Counted from the stretch's first letter, positions 1 to 8,443 are shown. The stretch: 64,000 nt of DNA from Alkalihalobacterium elongatum (GCF_019024285.1 NZ_WMKZ01000013.1:1-64000), one strand, 5' to 3'. The notes: a model not told the origin generated them from the letters alone. A program made the numbers and translations.

Positions 1-59
1 TGCATGTATTAGGCACGCCGCCAGCGTTCGTCCTGAGCCAGGATCAAACTCTCCATAAA
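1..59 (-). rRNA. 16S ribosomal RNA, 5' end only
   Basis: The reverse complement reads GGAGAGTTTGATCCTGGCTC and continues into the conserved start of bacterial 16S rRNA up to GCCTAATACATGCA. Only the first 59 or so bases lie in the window; the gene continues beyond the left edge. The mature 5' end is placed by analogy with Bacillus 16S (TTTAT-GGAGAG). Confidence 0.97.
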
Positions 60-196
60 AGTGTTTGATATAGCTCATTGTCACAAACGTGACGTTTTTA
101 AAACATTGACGAGATATCATCTATCTCTTTATTTCGCTTGGCTTTTTGTTCAGTTTTCAAAGAACTTACGTTGATGCGTTTTACAGCAACTTTTAT

Positions 197-226
197 ATAA
201 TAACACATAAAATTCAGGTGAGTCAA
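197..226 (-). promoter_or_regulatory. rrn promoter P2
   Basis: On the minus strand TTGACT (226-221) and TATTAT (202-197) are separated by 18 bases, upstream of the 16S gene. The leader between it and 16S contains TCTTTGAAAACTGAACAAAA, typical of Bacillus rRNA leaders and spacers. Confidence 0.75.
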
Positions 227-272
227 GTGCTTTTTTTATAATTACTGTTGCTGTTCATCAGCGACGAATAAT

Positions 273-301
273 AATATATCATTTAATAAATTAATAATCA
301 A
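273..301 (-). promoter_or_regulatory. rrn promoter P1
   Basis: TTGATT (301-296), a 17-base spacer and TATATT (278-273) on the minus strand, about 75 bases upstream of P2. Tandem promoters of this kind are usual for Bacillus rRNA operons. The interval 60-345 carries only this promoter and leader region. Confidence 0.65.
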
Positions 302-345
302 GTGTTTTTCCGAAAAAATTTAATCGCTACTCTAATACAATTTAA

Positions 346-376
346 AAAGGTGACATTAACTATTTGTCACCTTTAA
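346..376 (-). terminator. Terminator after comGB
   Basis: The minus strand forms AAAGGTGACA / TGTCACCTTT with a short AT loop, followed by TTTAAATT. It starts five bases after the comGB stop, so the comG transcript appears to end here before the rrn promoters. Confidence 0.8.
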
Positions 377-380
377 TTAA

Positions 381-1391
381 TTAGCTTAATGAATTAATCA
401 ATTGAAACATAGGTACAAGTATAGCTAAAAACATTAATAGTACAATCATGCCTATAATAAAGAACATCGACGGTTGTACAATCATGACTAGTTTCTTTGT
501 TTTTTCTTCTATTAAAAAGAATAAATGCTCACTGTAGTTCAGTAACTCTAGATCTAGCGCTCCACGTTTTTGTCCATGCTCAATTACTAGGGCTAGTTCA
601 TCGTTAAAGAATGGTCTTCTTGCTATAATTGCTGCAAACGCTTCTCCTTCTTCCAACCGATGAATTAACCAAGCGGCCTCATCTTGAAGAAATAGCATAA
701 TACTCTGATCCTTAAAAATATTTAGAGCTTGAGAAATAGATAAACCACCTTTTAACAAACTACTTAGCTGTACACAAAAATAATAAGTGATAAATGAGGA
801 GGTAAATGAAGAAAGAAAAGGAAGTTTGAGTATTAATTTCATTTTCTTGTGGGGAGTATAGTGGCGAAACTTTGTTAAATAGTAAACTAAGCCAATTAGA
901 GATAAAACCAACGCCAATAAAATTAGATAGGGGAAACAATCAATTAATCTAAGAAATAGAATCGTAACGAACGGTAACTCAACAGACATTGTATCAAATA
1001 ATTTCTTAAAATGAGGAAACAAATAAGTCGCCATTATGACCATTACAATCATGAGGGTCCATATTAGGAATAATGGATACCTCAGTAACTTCCCTACCTT
1101 TTCTTTCGTTTGTTCTTGCTTAATATACAATGTACCTCCCTCAATTAACCCACTTGGGAGTTTGCCGATTTGTTCTGAAAAATAAATAAACGAGGAGATT
1201 TCTGCTGGTAACATTAGGCTCTCAAGCGCCTTATGGAAAGCTTGTCCTTCCTTTAAATCCTGCAGTACTTCTGACACTTTTACTCTTAAAGGTTGTTTTT
1301 GTGATATCAAAAGAAGTTCTAAACCATCGGAAAGACTGTACCCTTGATGCAACAAGTACCCCAATCGTTTCAGTAACTCCCCTTTTTTCAT
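381..1391 (-). CDS. comGB: ComGB, competence pseudopilus platform membrane protein
   Basis: This is the polytopic inner-membrane platform protein of the type II secretion/type IV pilus-like DNA-uptake machine. It carries two T2SSF-type repeats, with membrane segments near residues 105-125, 145-170 and at the C terminus. It follows comGA directly and is co-transcribed with it. The chosen ATG lies nine bases after AAGGAG, which sits in the end of comGA. GTG codons at 1418 and 1427 would extend the protein by 9-12 residues and overlap comGA, and cannot be excluded. In B. subtilis comGC to comGG follow; here a terminator and a rRNA operon follow instead, so the major pseudopilin and minor pseudopilins are not encoded at this locus. 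Confidence 0.88.
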   Translation of the reverse strand: MKKGELLKRLGYLLHQGYSLSDGLELLLISQKQPLRVKVSEVLQDLKEGQAFHKALESLMLPAEISSFIYFSEQIGKLPSGLIEGGTLYIKQEQTKEKVGKLLRYPLFLIWTLMIVMVIMATYLFPHFKKLFDTMSVELPFVTILFLRLIDCFPYLILLALVLSLIGLVYYLTKFRHYTPHKKMKLILKLPFLSSFTSSFITYYFCVQLSSLLKGGLSISQALNIFKDQSIMLFLQDEAAWLIHRLEEGEAFAAIIARRPFFNDELALVIEHGQKRGALDLELLNYSEHLFFLIEEKTKKLVMIVQPSMFFIIGMIVLLMFLAILVPMFQLINSLS

Positions 1392-1404
1392 ACCACTAAT
1401 CTCC

Positions 1405-2478
1405 TTACGCCATTTCACTAATGTCACCCCATTTCTCTAAGGAACATCGTGTAATATAACCAAGTGCATATGCCTTAATCAATTGACTTTGTATAGTTTT
1501 GAATTTGATTGGATCTGGGCGCTCTTCAAAAATTCCGTACATCGCTTTTTCTAAGTTAGTACTTACCAACATCTCATAAATAGCTGTAATTTTACTGTTA
1601 TTTAACTTTTCACAAAAGGATGAGCAATTCACTTTGCACAAAGGACACTTTCTCTCAACTAACCTTTGAGCAATGACACCGATGAGTGTTTGTTCAATAT
1701 CATGTTTAGGAATGTTTAATTCTAATAGTCGGTAGATGGCACTCACTGTATCTTTTGTATGCATTGTTGTAAGAACAAGATGACCTGTCATTGCTGAGCG
1801 AATTGCTAATTGGGCAGTCAGGTTGTCGCGAATTTCACCAATCATAATAAGATCAGGGTCATGACGAAGTATGGCTTTTAAGCCCTCGTTATATGTAAGT
1901 CCAACTTTATCATTTATCTCCATTTGAACTAAACCTTCTGTTCTCTTCTCAATTGGATCTTCTAGAGTAACGATGTTTAATTGGTCAGCTTGTCTTGCTG
2001 CTAACATCATGGAATATAAAGTCGTCGTTTTACCTGATCCAGTCGGCCCAGTAATAATAATTAAGCCATTTCTTTTTTTAGTTAGTTGTTTCAGAAGTAA
2101 TGAGTCAGTTGAAAATAAGGAAAGTTGTTCAATTTTTAAGGAATCGTCTTGAGGTAAAAGCCTTATTACTAAACTTTCCTGAAAAGGTGTAGGTATAGAA
2201 GAGAGGCGTAGACTAATACGTCTCGATTGAAAAGAAAATTCTAATGTACCATTTTGAGGTTTTCGTTTTTCACCAATATCCATTGAAGCAGAAAATTTAA
2301 AGTGACTAACAAGCTTTTCGCAAACCGCACTTGAGATTTCATCGAATAAAATCAATTTTTGATTGATACGAAAATAAATATTGGCTATCTTTCTACTAGG
2401 AACAATATGGATATCACTTGCATTCCTTTTCGAAGCTTCATTAAGAATTAGTTTACTTTTTTGCATTATATCTTCCAA
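1405..2478 (-). CDS. comGA: ComGA, competence traffic ATPase
   Basis: This is a GspE/PilB-family secretion ATPase that powers assembly of the competence pseudopilus. Walker A GPTGSGKT is at residues 144-151, with a typical Asp/His-box region (LIMIGEIRDNLTAQLAIRSA) and the HLVLTTMHT motif downstream. A Cys-rich CPLC...C patch near residue 280 resembles the family's tetracysteine zinc site. The TTG start at 2478 follows AAGGTGGTG by about seven bases; ATG four codons later is an alternative. It is the first gene of a two-gene comGA-comGB transcript. At 357 residues it is of normal length and looks intact. Confidence 0.93.
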   Translation of the reverse strand: MEDIMQKSKLILNEASKRNASDIHIVPSRKIANIYFRINQKLILFDEISSAVCEKLVSHFKFSASMDIGEKRKPQNGTLEFSFQSRRISLRLSSIPTPFQESLVIRLLPQDDSLKIEQLSLFSTDSLLLKQLTKKRNGLIIITGPTGSGKTTTLYSMMLAARQADQLNIVTLEDPIEKRTEGLVQMEINDKVGLTYNEGLKAILRHDPDLIMIGEIRDNLTAQLAIRSAMTGHLVLTTMHTKDTVSAIYRLLELNIPKHDIEQTLIGVIAQRLVERKCPLCKVNCSSFCEKLNNSKITAIYEMLVSTNLEKAMYGIFEERPDPIKFKTIQSQLIKAYALGYITRCSLEKWGDISEMA

Positions 2479-2563
2479 TTAAACACCACCTTATGTATTA
2501 TTGTCTTCATTTTAACGATACTATCGATTTTCAATGATTTAAAGTAAAGTTTTTATAAAAAAA

Positions 2564-2593
2564 TTGTATATTTCATTAATAATCGAACATAAT
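2564..2593 (+). promoter_or_regulatory. Candidate promoter of tRNA-Gln
   Basis: TTGTAT (2564-2569), 18 bases, CATAAT (2588-2593), ending 22 bases before the tRNA. The match is moderate; position is the main support. Confidence 0.4.
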
Positions 2594-2615
2594 AATGACT
2601 GTCAACCAGTTGCAA

Positions 2616-2690
2616 TGGGCTATAGCCAAGCGGTAAGGCAACGGACTTTGACTCCGTCATGCGTAGGTTCGAATCCTGCTAGCCCAGCCA
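2616..2690 (+). tRNA. tRNA-Gln (anticodon TTG)
   Basis: Acceptor arms TGGGCTA (2616-2622) and TAGCCCA (2680-2686) pair, the 3' CCA is encoded, and the anticodon loop ACTTTGACT gives TTG. The T arm GGTTCGAATCC is canonical. It is a single tRNA between comGA (opposite strand) and a convergent gene. Confidence 0.95.
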
Positions 2691-2696
2691 TACATA

Positions 2697-2736
2697 AAAA
2701 ACACCTCCTAAATCATCGGATTTGGAGGTGTTTTTA
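2697..2736. terminator. Bidirectional terminator between tRNA-Gln and the DUF1385-UPF0045 gene
   Basis: AACACCTCC...GGAGGTGTT with a 14-base partly paired loop, flanked by A-run on the left and T-run on the right, so it can serve the tRNA on the plus strand and the convergent gene on the minus strand. Confidence 0.85.
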
Positions 2737-2738
2737 TT

Positions 2739-3059
2739 TTAAAGTTGATTTTTTTCATTTAACTTTTCATTAACAGATGCCAATTTTCCATCAAGAGTTG
2801 TCTTTTTATCTCGGCGATCATCAATCCTAATATTCGTCGCAACTCGTTGTACCCCTGCTTCAAAAGGCACTTCGTGAATCGCTTGAATTACTTCAAAAAG
2901 AACAGGTAATTCTCCTTCAATAATCGTGCTCATTGGTGTTAATTGATATTTCACTTTATCCTCGTATTTTTTTAGAACTTCATGTATGTCTGCTACAAAG
3001 TGACTAACACTAGGAGAATTCGTACCAATTGGAATAATCGTTACATCAACTATTGCCAT
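2739..3059 (-). CDS. Possible independently translated YqgV-like UPF0045 protein
   Basis: Inside the fusion frame, ATG at 3059 is preceded by AAGGAGG with eight bases between, one of the best ribosome sites in the window. Initiation here would give a 106-residue protein equal in length to stand-alone UPF0045 proteins, which bind thiamine-like ligands. This is either the relic of a former separate gene or a working internal start giving both fused and free forms. The sequence alone cannot tell which. Confidence 0.55.
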   Translation of the reverse strand: MAIVDVTIIPIGTNSPSVSHFVADIHEVLKKYEDKVKYQLTPMSTIIEGELPVLFEVIQAIHEVPFEAGVQRVATNIRIDDRRDKKTTLDGKLASVNEKLNEKNQL

Positions 3060-3812
3060 TTTCTTTTCCTCCTTCTTTACATATTTCTTTTCCTCTATTA
3101 AGTGTGGAAATTCTTGTTGGGCCAATTTTCTATAAGAACGTACAGCCGTTAATAAATGTACACGTTCTGGTTCAGTTGTTGTTATATGCTTCTGTAAATA
3201 ATATGAGACTTTTAACACTAATTTCGTAACTATACGCATCGGTCTTTTATTTATAGTTTGATTTAGGAGGAGAACGATCAGTACAGCTCCATATGAACCC
3301 CACATGATTGCCGCTGTGAATGTATTAAAAGGGATTAGGATCAATGTAAGTACCACAACCGAACTAAAATAAATAACAACAGCATTTGTTGAACAATGAG
3401 GGTTGGTTATTGCCGCTTTTCGGATTTGATAAAGTCGTGATTGCTTTATTTTCCCGCGAGTACTGAAAACTTTATGTTCTGCCCCATGGTATTGCTTTAA
3501 TGTCTTCGGAAACAAAAAGTGTGTGCCAAACATGTAGTAAAACAAAAAGTAATAAGGTAAACCACGCCAAATTGACAAATCAATGAAGAACAATAAGAGC
3601 TTAGGCACAAAAACAAGGGCCATGAAGACAATTGTAACTAATTTAAACAACAAAGGCATCGATGTAAAAACTTGTCGCGCCATCAGAAAAATTGTTTTCA
3701 GGTTAAGTGGCCTTACCCAGTCTGAAATTCTTCCATTATCGTTATACGCACAAGCTACAAATTCTTTTCCAATAAAAAAAATCCCATTTTGATAGGACAA
3801 ACCTTTAATCAT
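2739..3812 (-). CDS. DUF1385 (YqhQ-like) membrane domain fused in frame to a UPF0045 thiamine-binding (YqgV-like) domain
   Basis: The N-terminal about 250 residues resemble DUF1385 proteins: hydrophobic segments plus the family motif YHGAEHKV and a following NPHCSTN cluster. The C-terminal 106 residues, starting [13 protein letters not shown], match the UPF0045/MTH1187 thiamine-binding family (YqgV in B. subtilis, at the same synteny position). No stop separates the two; they are joined by a Lys/Glu-rich stretch [11 protein letters not shown]. The start at 3812 follows GAGAGG; an upstream in-frame codon at 3875 would overlap the preceding gene. YqhQ and YqgV are separate proteins in B. subtilis, so this is a fusion or a read-through arrangement. 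DUF1385 has no settled function known to me. Confidence 0.75.
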   Translation of the reverse strand: MIKGLSYQNGIFFIGKEFVACAYNDNGRISDWVRPLNLKTIFLMARQVFTSMPLLFKLVTIVFMALVFVPKLLLFFIDLSIWRGLPYYFLFYYMFGTHFLFPKTLKQYHGAEHKVFSTRGKIKQSRLYQIRKAAITNPHCSTNAVVIYFSSVVVLTLILIPFNTFTAAIMWGSYGAVLIVLLLNQTINKRPMRIVTKLVLKVSYYLQKHITTTEPERVHLLTAVRSYRKLAQQEFPHLIEEKKYVKKEEKKMAIVDVTIIPIGTNSPSVSHFVADIHEVLKKYEDKVKYQLTPMSTIIEGELPVLFEVIQAIHEVPFEAGVQRVATNIRIDDRRDKKTTLDGKLASVNEKLNEKNQL

Positions 3813-3828
3813 GTTGTCCAATCCTCTC

Positions 3829-4422
3829 TCATTGTTGTGGAATAGTCGTAAAGCGTTCAATCGTCCAATAATCAATGTCTAAACTTACTTCAGACAAGCG
3901 AGCTTGTTCAAAGAAAAGCCCATCATGCTCCACCCATGTATGGAGGTAACTAACTGAAATTTCATTTCCTGCAAACTGCTCTCCGTCTAATACAATTTCA
4001 AACGTCCCCAAATTCCCATAACCTATATGTTCTTGAACTTCATTGGGAAATTCGAAAATAATCCCGTCAAAAACAAAAGTACCATTTGTTTCATATATTT
4101 CCTTTCCGCTATGCCTTAACGTTAACTTTGAACTTAATATATAATCAGAATTAACCAGTTGTTGATTTTCTTCTTCAACTAATTTAACACCAATATAGTC
4201 TTGGCCTACAACCCCATCAATTGGCATTTCCTTCCAATCCCAAGACCCACTAATTGTTTGCTTATTTCCATTTGAACTAGTTTCGACAACTAGCGAAACA
4301 ACACTATCTAGTTCTTCATTCGTAATCTGGTCGGAAGTATTTAAATAATGATAGCCCCCATAAAAGATAAATCCCATTAAAATGAGAGGTAATATGATGA
4401 CTGCAGCATTTCCTCTAAACAT
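3829..4422 (-). CDS. Unknown membrane-anchored extracellular protein
   Basis: I do not recognise this 197-residue protein. It has one N-terminal membrane segment (AAVIILPLILMGFIFYGGYH) and then a soluble region rich in beta-prone, acidic sequence (SGSWDWKEMPIDGVVG, GKEIYETNGTFVFDG), which should face outward. The ATG at 4422 follows AAGGTGG by six bases. It ends 17 bases before the DUF1385 fusion gene starts, so the two are probably one transcript and may work together at the membrane. No catalytic motif is visible. Confidence 0.7.
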   Translation of the reverse strand: MFRGNAAVIILPLILMGFIFYGGYHYLNTSDQITNEELDSVVSLVVETSSNGNKQTISGSWDWKEMPIDGVVGQDYIGVKLVEEENQQLVNSDYILSSKLTLRHSGKEIYETNGTFVFDGIIFEFPNEVQEHIGYGNLGTFEIVLDGEQFAGNEISVSYLHTWVEHDGLFFEQARLSEVSLDIDYWTIERFTTIPQQ

Positions 4423-4504
4423 AAACAACCACCTTATCTTTAATATATATCACTTTATTGTCTCTAAATTTTTATTATTTGTCTATCGTTTTACTACAAA
4501 GATT

Positions 4505-4544
4505 AGAGGCTGATCATGGATACCTCCTTTAGACCAGCCTCTAC
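4505..4544 (-). terminator. Probable terminator of the thiamine operon
   Basis: TAGAGGCTG and CAGCCTCTA arms around an 18-base interior that includes GGAGG; the run of T after it on the minus strand is weak (ATCTTT). It belongs to the AGGCTGA-type hairpins found repeatedly in this window. Confidence 0.55.
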
Positions 4545-4546
4545 AA

Positions 4547-5347
4547 TCATTCATTATTTAATCGATATGCACCATGATTCGTTGGACCAATGCCTCTGCC
4601 GATTGATAACGAATGAGTAATAGCTGCACTTATAAATTCCTTAGCCGTTTTTACAGCAACTGCTATTTCATCACCCTTTGCCAATTGAGCAGCAATTGCA
4701 GCAGCGAATGTACACCCAGTACCGTGTGTATTTTTAGTACTGATTCTTTCCGCTTCTAATAGAGTTATGTTTTCTCCATCATATAAAATATCAGTAGACT
4801 TTTCATCTCCTTCAAGATGTCCGCCCTTTAATACTACATACTTCGGCCCTAACGCATGTAACTTTTTAGCCGCTGCCTCCATTTCATCTAATGTAGCCAT
4901 TTCAGGTACATTTAATATTTTTGCAGCTTCAGGTAAGTTAGGAGTAATAACTGTTGCAAGTGGAAGTAGTTTCGTAACAAGCGCTTCAACAGCAGCATCT
5001 TGTAATAATGATGCACCGCCCTTGGCAATCATTACAGGGTCGACAACAATATTACTCACATTATACTGTTTGAGCTTTTGGGCAACTAATTCAATAATCT
5101 CATCAGAAAATAACATTCCCGTTTTTACCGCATCCGCTCCAATATCTGATAATACAGCATCTAGTTGAGCTTCAATCGCCTCAATTGTTTGTGGAAAAAC
5201 TCCATGAACACCTAATGTGTTTTGGGCAGTCAGTGCAGTGATTACACTCGTCCCAAAAGTGCCTAATTCTTGAAATGTCTTCAAATCAGCTTGAATCCCA
5301 GCCCCACCACCGCTATCAGAGCCTGCTATTGTTAATGCTTTATTCAT
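4547..5347 (-). CDS. thiD: ThiD, hydroxymethylpyrimidine/phosphomethylpyrimidine kinase
   Basis: It phosphorylates HMP and HMP-P to HMP-PP for thiamine synthesis. The ribokinase-like fold is shown by the N-terminal GSDSGGGAGIQADLKTF and the C-terminal NTHGTGCTFAAAIAAQL with the catalytic Asp/Gly region. The ATG at 5347 follows AGGAAGGTGA by eight bases; an upstream in-frame start at 5374 would add nine residues without similarity to the family. It is the last gene of the thiE-thiS-thiG-thiO-thiD operon, 103 bases after thiO, and so should be controlled by the upstream TPP riboswitch. Two related kinases exist in Bacillus (ThiD and PdxK); operon context favours ThiD. Confidence 0.92.
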   Translation of the reverse strand: MNKALTIAGSDSGGGAGIQADLKTFQELGTFGTSVITALTAQNTLGVHGVFPQTIEAIEAQLDAVLSDIGADAVKTGMLFSDEIIELVAQKLKQYNVSNIVVDPVMIAKGGASLLQDAAVEALVTKLLPLATVITPNLPEAAKILNVPEMATLDEMEAAAKKLHALGPKYVVLKGGHLEGDEKSTDILYDGENITLLEAERISTKNTHGTGCTFAAAIAAQLAKGDEIAVAVKTAKEFISAAITHSLSIGRGIGPTNHGAYRLNNE

Positions 5348-5450
5348 AACGAATTTCACCTTCCTATTGTTCAAAAGTACAGCAAAATAGTTTATTCATA
5401 AAACTTTGCAGTCCTATTCTTTAGTTGTTTTTGTTCTGTTTTTTGAACTA

Positions 5451-6560
5451 TTAACTAAAACGTTCTGGAGCAAAGGAACCTAATGGTACGATCTCTTGTT
5501 TTTCATCAAGAAGATCTGCAACAATATGTGCTGTTACTGGACTCAACAGTATTCCATTTCGATAATGTCCCGCAGCAAAAATAATCTCTGGTTTATTTGA
5601 TAACTGGCCAATCAATGGATAACCATCCTGCGTTGCTGGTCTAAGCCCAGCCCAAGTATGGAACGGAACTTCCATTTCAAGAAACGGTAATACGTTTTTG
5701 TTCCAATTTGTTAATCTACGAATCCCTTTTTCTGTTACCGTTGTATCAAAACCAGCAATATCCTCTGACGCACCATTAACGAGTGTTCCATTTGCCTTTG
5801 GAACTAAATATCCTTGACTGGTGTAGATAATATGTTTTACCTTTCCTACTGGTATGTTATAAGCACATATTTGGCCTCTTATAGGATAAACGGGAATATT
5901 TAGATCAAACACATTTTCTAATTCTTTTGCCCATGCACCATTACTCACTACAAGACGGTCACCAGAAAAGGTTTGTCCGCTTTTTGCAATAATACTTATT
6001 TCTGACTTCCAACTTTGCACTGACACTTCTTCAAGATGATCAAAAATCTTTACACCTAACTTTAAGCAGCCTTCTTCTAATGCTTTTACATAATCTGGTG
6101 CATAAACATGGCTTTCTTCTGGATAGTACATGGCAGCGATCATATCACGTGAAAGTTCTTTTTCTAATTTAAATAGTTCTTCTCCATATAATATCTCTGC
6201 TTTTGCGCCAAACTGTCCTTGCCATTGCTGTCTCGTTTCCAATGCTAGCAGATCTGCTTCATGGTATACACAATGCAAACTCCCAGAGTTACTGTACTCA
6301 AAGTCCATTCCAGAAACATCTTTAACGTCCTTTTGCCATTTCGGATACAGTTTTAAACTTTCAAGGCATAATCTAAAAAAGTCATCTGGGTCCTCGCCTA
6401 TCTCAGAAAATGGTGCAAGCATACCAGCCGCTGCACCAGAAGCCTGTCCTCCGCAAGCTACTTTTTCTAAGACCGTCACATCATGTCCTCTTCTTTGACA
6501 CTCAAAAGCTGTTGCAAGTCCAATAATACCCCCACCTAGTACAACAATTCGTTCTCCCAT
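5451..6560 (-). CDS. thiO: ThiO, glycine oxidase
   Basis: This is an FAD-dependent oxidase that converts glycine to dehydroglycine, the imine needed for thiazole formation under aerobic conditions. The FAD-binding motif VVLGGGIIGLATAFECQRRG lies at residues 5-24, and the DAO-family C-terminal signature AGHYRNGILLSP is present near residue 325. At 369 residues it matches the Bacillus enzyme. It lies between thiG (15 bases upstream) and thiD, and works with ThiG and ThiS. Confidence 0.93.
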   Translation of the reverse strand: MGERIVVLGGGIIGLATAFECQRRGHDVTVLEKVACGGQASGAAAGMLAPFSEIGEDPDDFFRLCLESLKLYPKWQKDVKDVSGMDFEYSNSGSLHCVYHEADLLALETRQQWQGQFGAKAEILYGEELFKLEKELSRDMIAAMYYPEESHVYAPDYVKALEEGCLKLGVKIFDHLEEVSVQSWKSEISIIAKSGQTFSGDRLVVSNGAWAKELENVFDLNIPVYPIRGQICAYNIPVGKVKHIIYTSQGYLVPKANGTLVNGASEDIAGFDTTVTEKGIRRLTNWNKNVLPFLEMEVPFHTWAGLRPATQDGYPLIGQLSNKPEIIFAAGHYRNGILLSPVTAHIVADLLDEKQEIVPLGSFAPERFS

Positions 6561-6575
6561 TTATATTCACTCTTT

Positions 6576-7358
6576 CTATTTCAAGATCAACGATTCATAA
6601 GCACTACTTGCTGTTGCATACCGTTTTTGTGGAATTCGACCAGCCAAATATGACATTCGACCAGCTTCAATGGCATAACGCATCGCAGTTGCCATTTTAA
6701 CAGGATCTTTTGCTTTGGCGACTGGTGTATTCATTAGAACACCATCGACACCAAGCTCCATCGCTTGGACAACATCTCGGGCCGACCCTAACCCAGCATC
6801 AACGATAATTGGAACATTAGCTTCCTCTACAATTAAAGATAAATTATAAGGATTTAAAATGCCTAAGCCTGTTCCAATTGGCGCTCCACCTGGCATAACT
6901 GCAGCTGCACCTGCTTCTTCTAACCTTTTACATAAAACAGGGTCGTCAGAAGTATAAGGAAGTACAACAAACCCTTCTTTAGCAAGAACTTCGGTTGCTT
7001 TTAAGGTTTCAATTGGGTCTGGTAATAAAGTTTTTTCATTTACACTAATCTCAACCTTAATCCAATCACTTAGTCCACTTGCTTTTGCCAATCTAGCGAT
7101 ACGAATAGCTTCTTCAGCTGTCTTTGCGCCTGAGGTATTAGGTAAATACGTAAATGTCTGTCCTTCTAAATGTTGTAAGATCGCATCCTCATCAGGAGCA
7201 TCTAAATTAACACGTCGGATAGCAAAAGTTAAAACATCAGAACCCGATGCTTTAATTGCCTCATTCTGTACAAATGGATTAGGATAACGTCCTGTTCCTA
7301 TAAAGAAACGTGAAGATAACTCTTTTCCACCGATGATTAATTTATCCTTGCTGTTCAT
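6576..7358 (-). CDS. thiG: ThiG, thiazole synthase
   Basis: It condenses deoxyxylulose phosphate, dehydroglycine and ThiS thiocarboxylate into the thiazole phosphate. It is a TIM-barrel protein with IGTGRYPNP at the N terminus, the Lys in WIKVEI that forms the substrate imine in the family, and the phosphate-binding [17 protein letters not shown] segment near residue 185. The ATG at 7358 was chosen because GGAGGAGG lies eight bases upstream, inside the last codons of thiS. Full length for the family (260 residues). Confidence 0.94.
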   Translation of the reverse strand: MNSKDKLIIGGKELSSRFFIGTGRYPNPFVQNEAIKASGSDVLTFAIRRVNLDAPDEDAILQHLEGQTFTYLPNTSGAKTAEEAIRIARLAKASGLSDWIKVEISVNEKTLLPDPIETLKATEVLAKEGFVVLPYTSDDPVLCKRLEEAGAAAVMPGGAPIGTGLGILNPYNLSLIVEEANVPIIVDAGLGSARDVVQAMELGVDGVLMNTPVAKAKDPVKMATAMRYAIEAGRMSYLAGRIPQKRYATASSAYESLILK

Positions 7359-7362
7359 ATGA

Positions 7363-7560
7363 TCATCCTCCTCCAACAAAATGAACTAATTCTATTTTCA
7401 TTCCAGGTTCAACGATAGTAGCTTCCCAGTTATTCCTATCAATAATTTCACCATTCACTTCGGTAACAACTAAGTTCTTTTCCAACCCGTAATGCTTAAC
7501 AACATCCGTAAGTGTATTCACTTCTAATTCAACCGTCTCACCATTAACATAAAGTTCCAT
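7363..7560 (-). CDS. thiS: ThiS, sulfur-carrier protein
   Basis: A 65-residue ubiquitin-like sulfur carrier. It ends in GGG, giving the C-terminal diglycine that is adenylated by a ThiF-type enzyme and turned into a thiocarboxylate. Its start codon overlaps the thiE stop (TAATG), and its end carries the ribosome site for thiG, so the three genes are translationally linked. No thiF is present in this operon; the nearest ThiF-like gene is at 21702-22706. Confidence 0.94.
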   Translation of the reverse strand: MELYVNGETVELEVNTLTDVVKHYGLEKNLVVTEVNGEIIDRNNWEATIVEPGMKIELVHFVGGG

Positions 7561-8189
7561 TATATTTTCACCTTTTGATCAATTTTTTCTATGAACTGTT
7601 TACAAACAGATTGAATATCTTCTGCTCCAACAATTTCACTAATAGCACAAATACGACTAGCTCCTGCTTCTAGAACTTGATCTACGTTATGAAGCTTAAT
7701 CCCACCAATAGCAACAAAAGGAATGGTAATTTCTTTAACAACTTGGCGAATATAATCGGTCGTTACGGGATCAACAACATCCACCTTACTCTTCGTTGGA
7801 AAAATTGGGCCCACTCCAATATAATCCGCTCCATTCTTCTGTGCAGCACGAGCTTCCTCGATTGCATGTGTAGATAAACCAATGATTTTGTTTCCAACGA
7901 TCTTTCTAGCCTCTTCTATTGGTAAGTCATCCTGACCAATATGAATACCATCCGCATCAACAGCTAAAGCCACATCAATATGATCGTTTACAATAAACGT
8001 AACTCCATATTTCTTAGTTATTTCACGCAATTGCTTTGCCTTTTCAAAAACGACTTTTTTAGAGCTCGTTTTATCTCTTAATTGAATAATGTCAGATCCA
8101 CCTTTTATCGCTTCTTCCATAACTGTTATCATATCTCGATTAGGGTGAAATTCTTCACCAGTAATTGTATAGAGCTTAAAATCTTTCAT
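7560..8189 (-). CDS. thiE: ThiE, thiamine-phosphate synthase
   Basis: It joins HMP-PP and thiazole phosphate to thiamine phosphate. The TIM-barrel signatures are present: TITGEE at the N terminus, IIQLRDKTSSKK (pyrophosphate binding), IVNDHIDVALAVDADGIHIGQDD, STHAIEEA and GVGPIFPTKSK. The ATG at 8189 follows AAAGGAG. The longer frame to 8297 runs through the riboswitch terminator and is not a plausible start. It is the first gene of the operon. TenI is a related paralogue, but the complete active-site motifs favour ThiE. Confidence 0.92.
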   Translation of the reverse strand: MKDFKLYTITGEEFHPNRDMITVMEEAIKGGSDIIQLRDKTSSKKVVFEKAKQLREITKKYGVTFIVNDHIDVALAVDADGIHIGQDDLPIEEARKIVGNKIIGLSTHAIEEARAAQKNGADYIGVGPIFPTKSKVDVVDPVTTDYIRQVVKEITIPFVAIGGIKLHNVDQVLEAGASRICAISEIVGAEDIQSVCKQFIEKIDQKVKI

Positions 8190-8242
8190 AGTCTTGTTGT
8201 CTCCTTTCACGTGTTTGGGACTTATTAAAAAAGTTTTTTGTA

Positions 8243-8284
8243 ACGTAAAAATAAAACCGTAATCCAACGACGGATTACGGTTAG
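8243..8284 (-). terminator. Riboswitch-controlled terminator of the thi operon
   Basis: On the minus strand AACCGTAATCC and GGATTACGGTT form an 11-pair stem with a short loop, followed by TTATTTTTACG. It sits between the TPP aptamer and thiE, which points to transcription attenuation by TPP. Confidence 0.9.
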
Positions 8285-8308
8285 ATATTGATATCAAATC
8301 AATTCTTC

Positions 8309-8393
8309 GACTTTCCTACGCTGGTTTTACCAGATCAGGTTCGAGGGTAAAAGGAATCCTTTTTCTCAGCCTAATTAAAGGCACCCCTAGTCA
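8309..8393 (-). promoter_or_regulatory. TPP riboswitch aptamer (THI element)
   Basis: The minus strand reads AGGGGTGCC...GGCTGAGA at the 5' side, then ACCCTCGAACCTGATCTGG, and GCGTAGGAAAG at the 3' side. These are the conserved TPP-aptamer segments. It precedes the thiE-S-G-O-D operon and is followed by a clear intrinsic terminator. Confidence 0.96.
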
Positions 8394-8415
8394 CTCATAT
8401 ATAATTCTCTTTTTC

Positions 8416-8443
8416 ATTATGACATAATTTTTATAGATTACAA
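8416..8443 (-). promoter_or_regulatory. Candidate thi operon promoter
   Basis: TTGTAA (8443-8438), 16 bases, CATAAT (8421-8416) on the minus strand, about 15 bases before the aptamer begins. Confidence 0.6.

Noticed and set aside
2479-2615. ComK box before comGA
   Set aside because: AAAACTTTACTTT comes near the AAAA-N5-TTTT form but is incomplete and a second half at proper spacing is lacking, so it was not listed.
2564-2773. Open frame on the plus strand across the tRNA-Gln
   Set aside because: It runs through the tRNA and its terminator and has no ribosome site.
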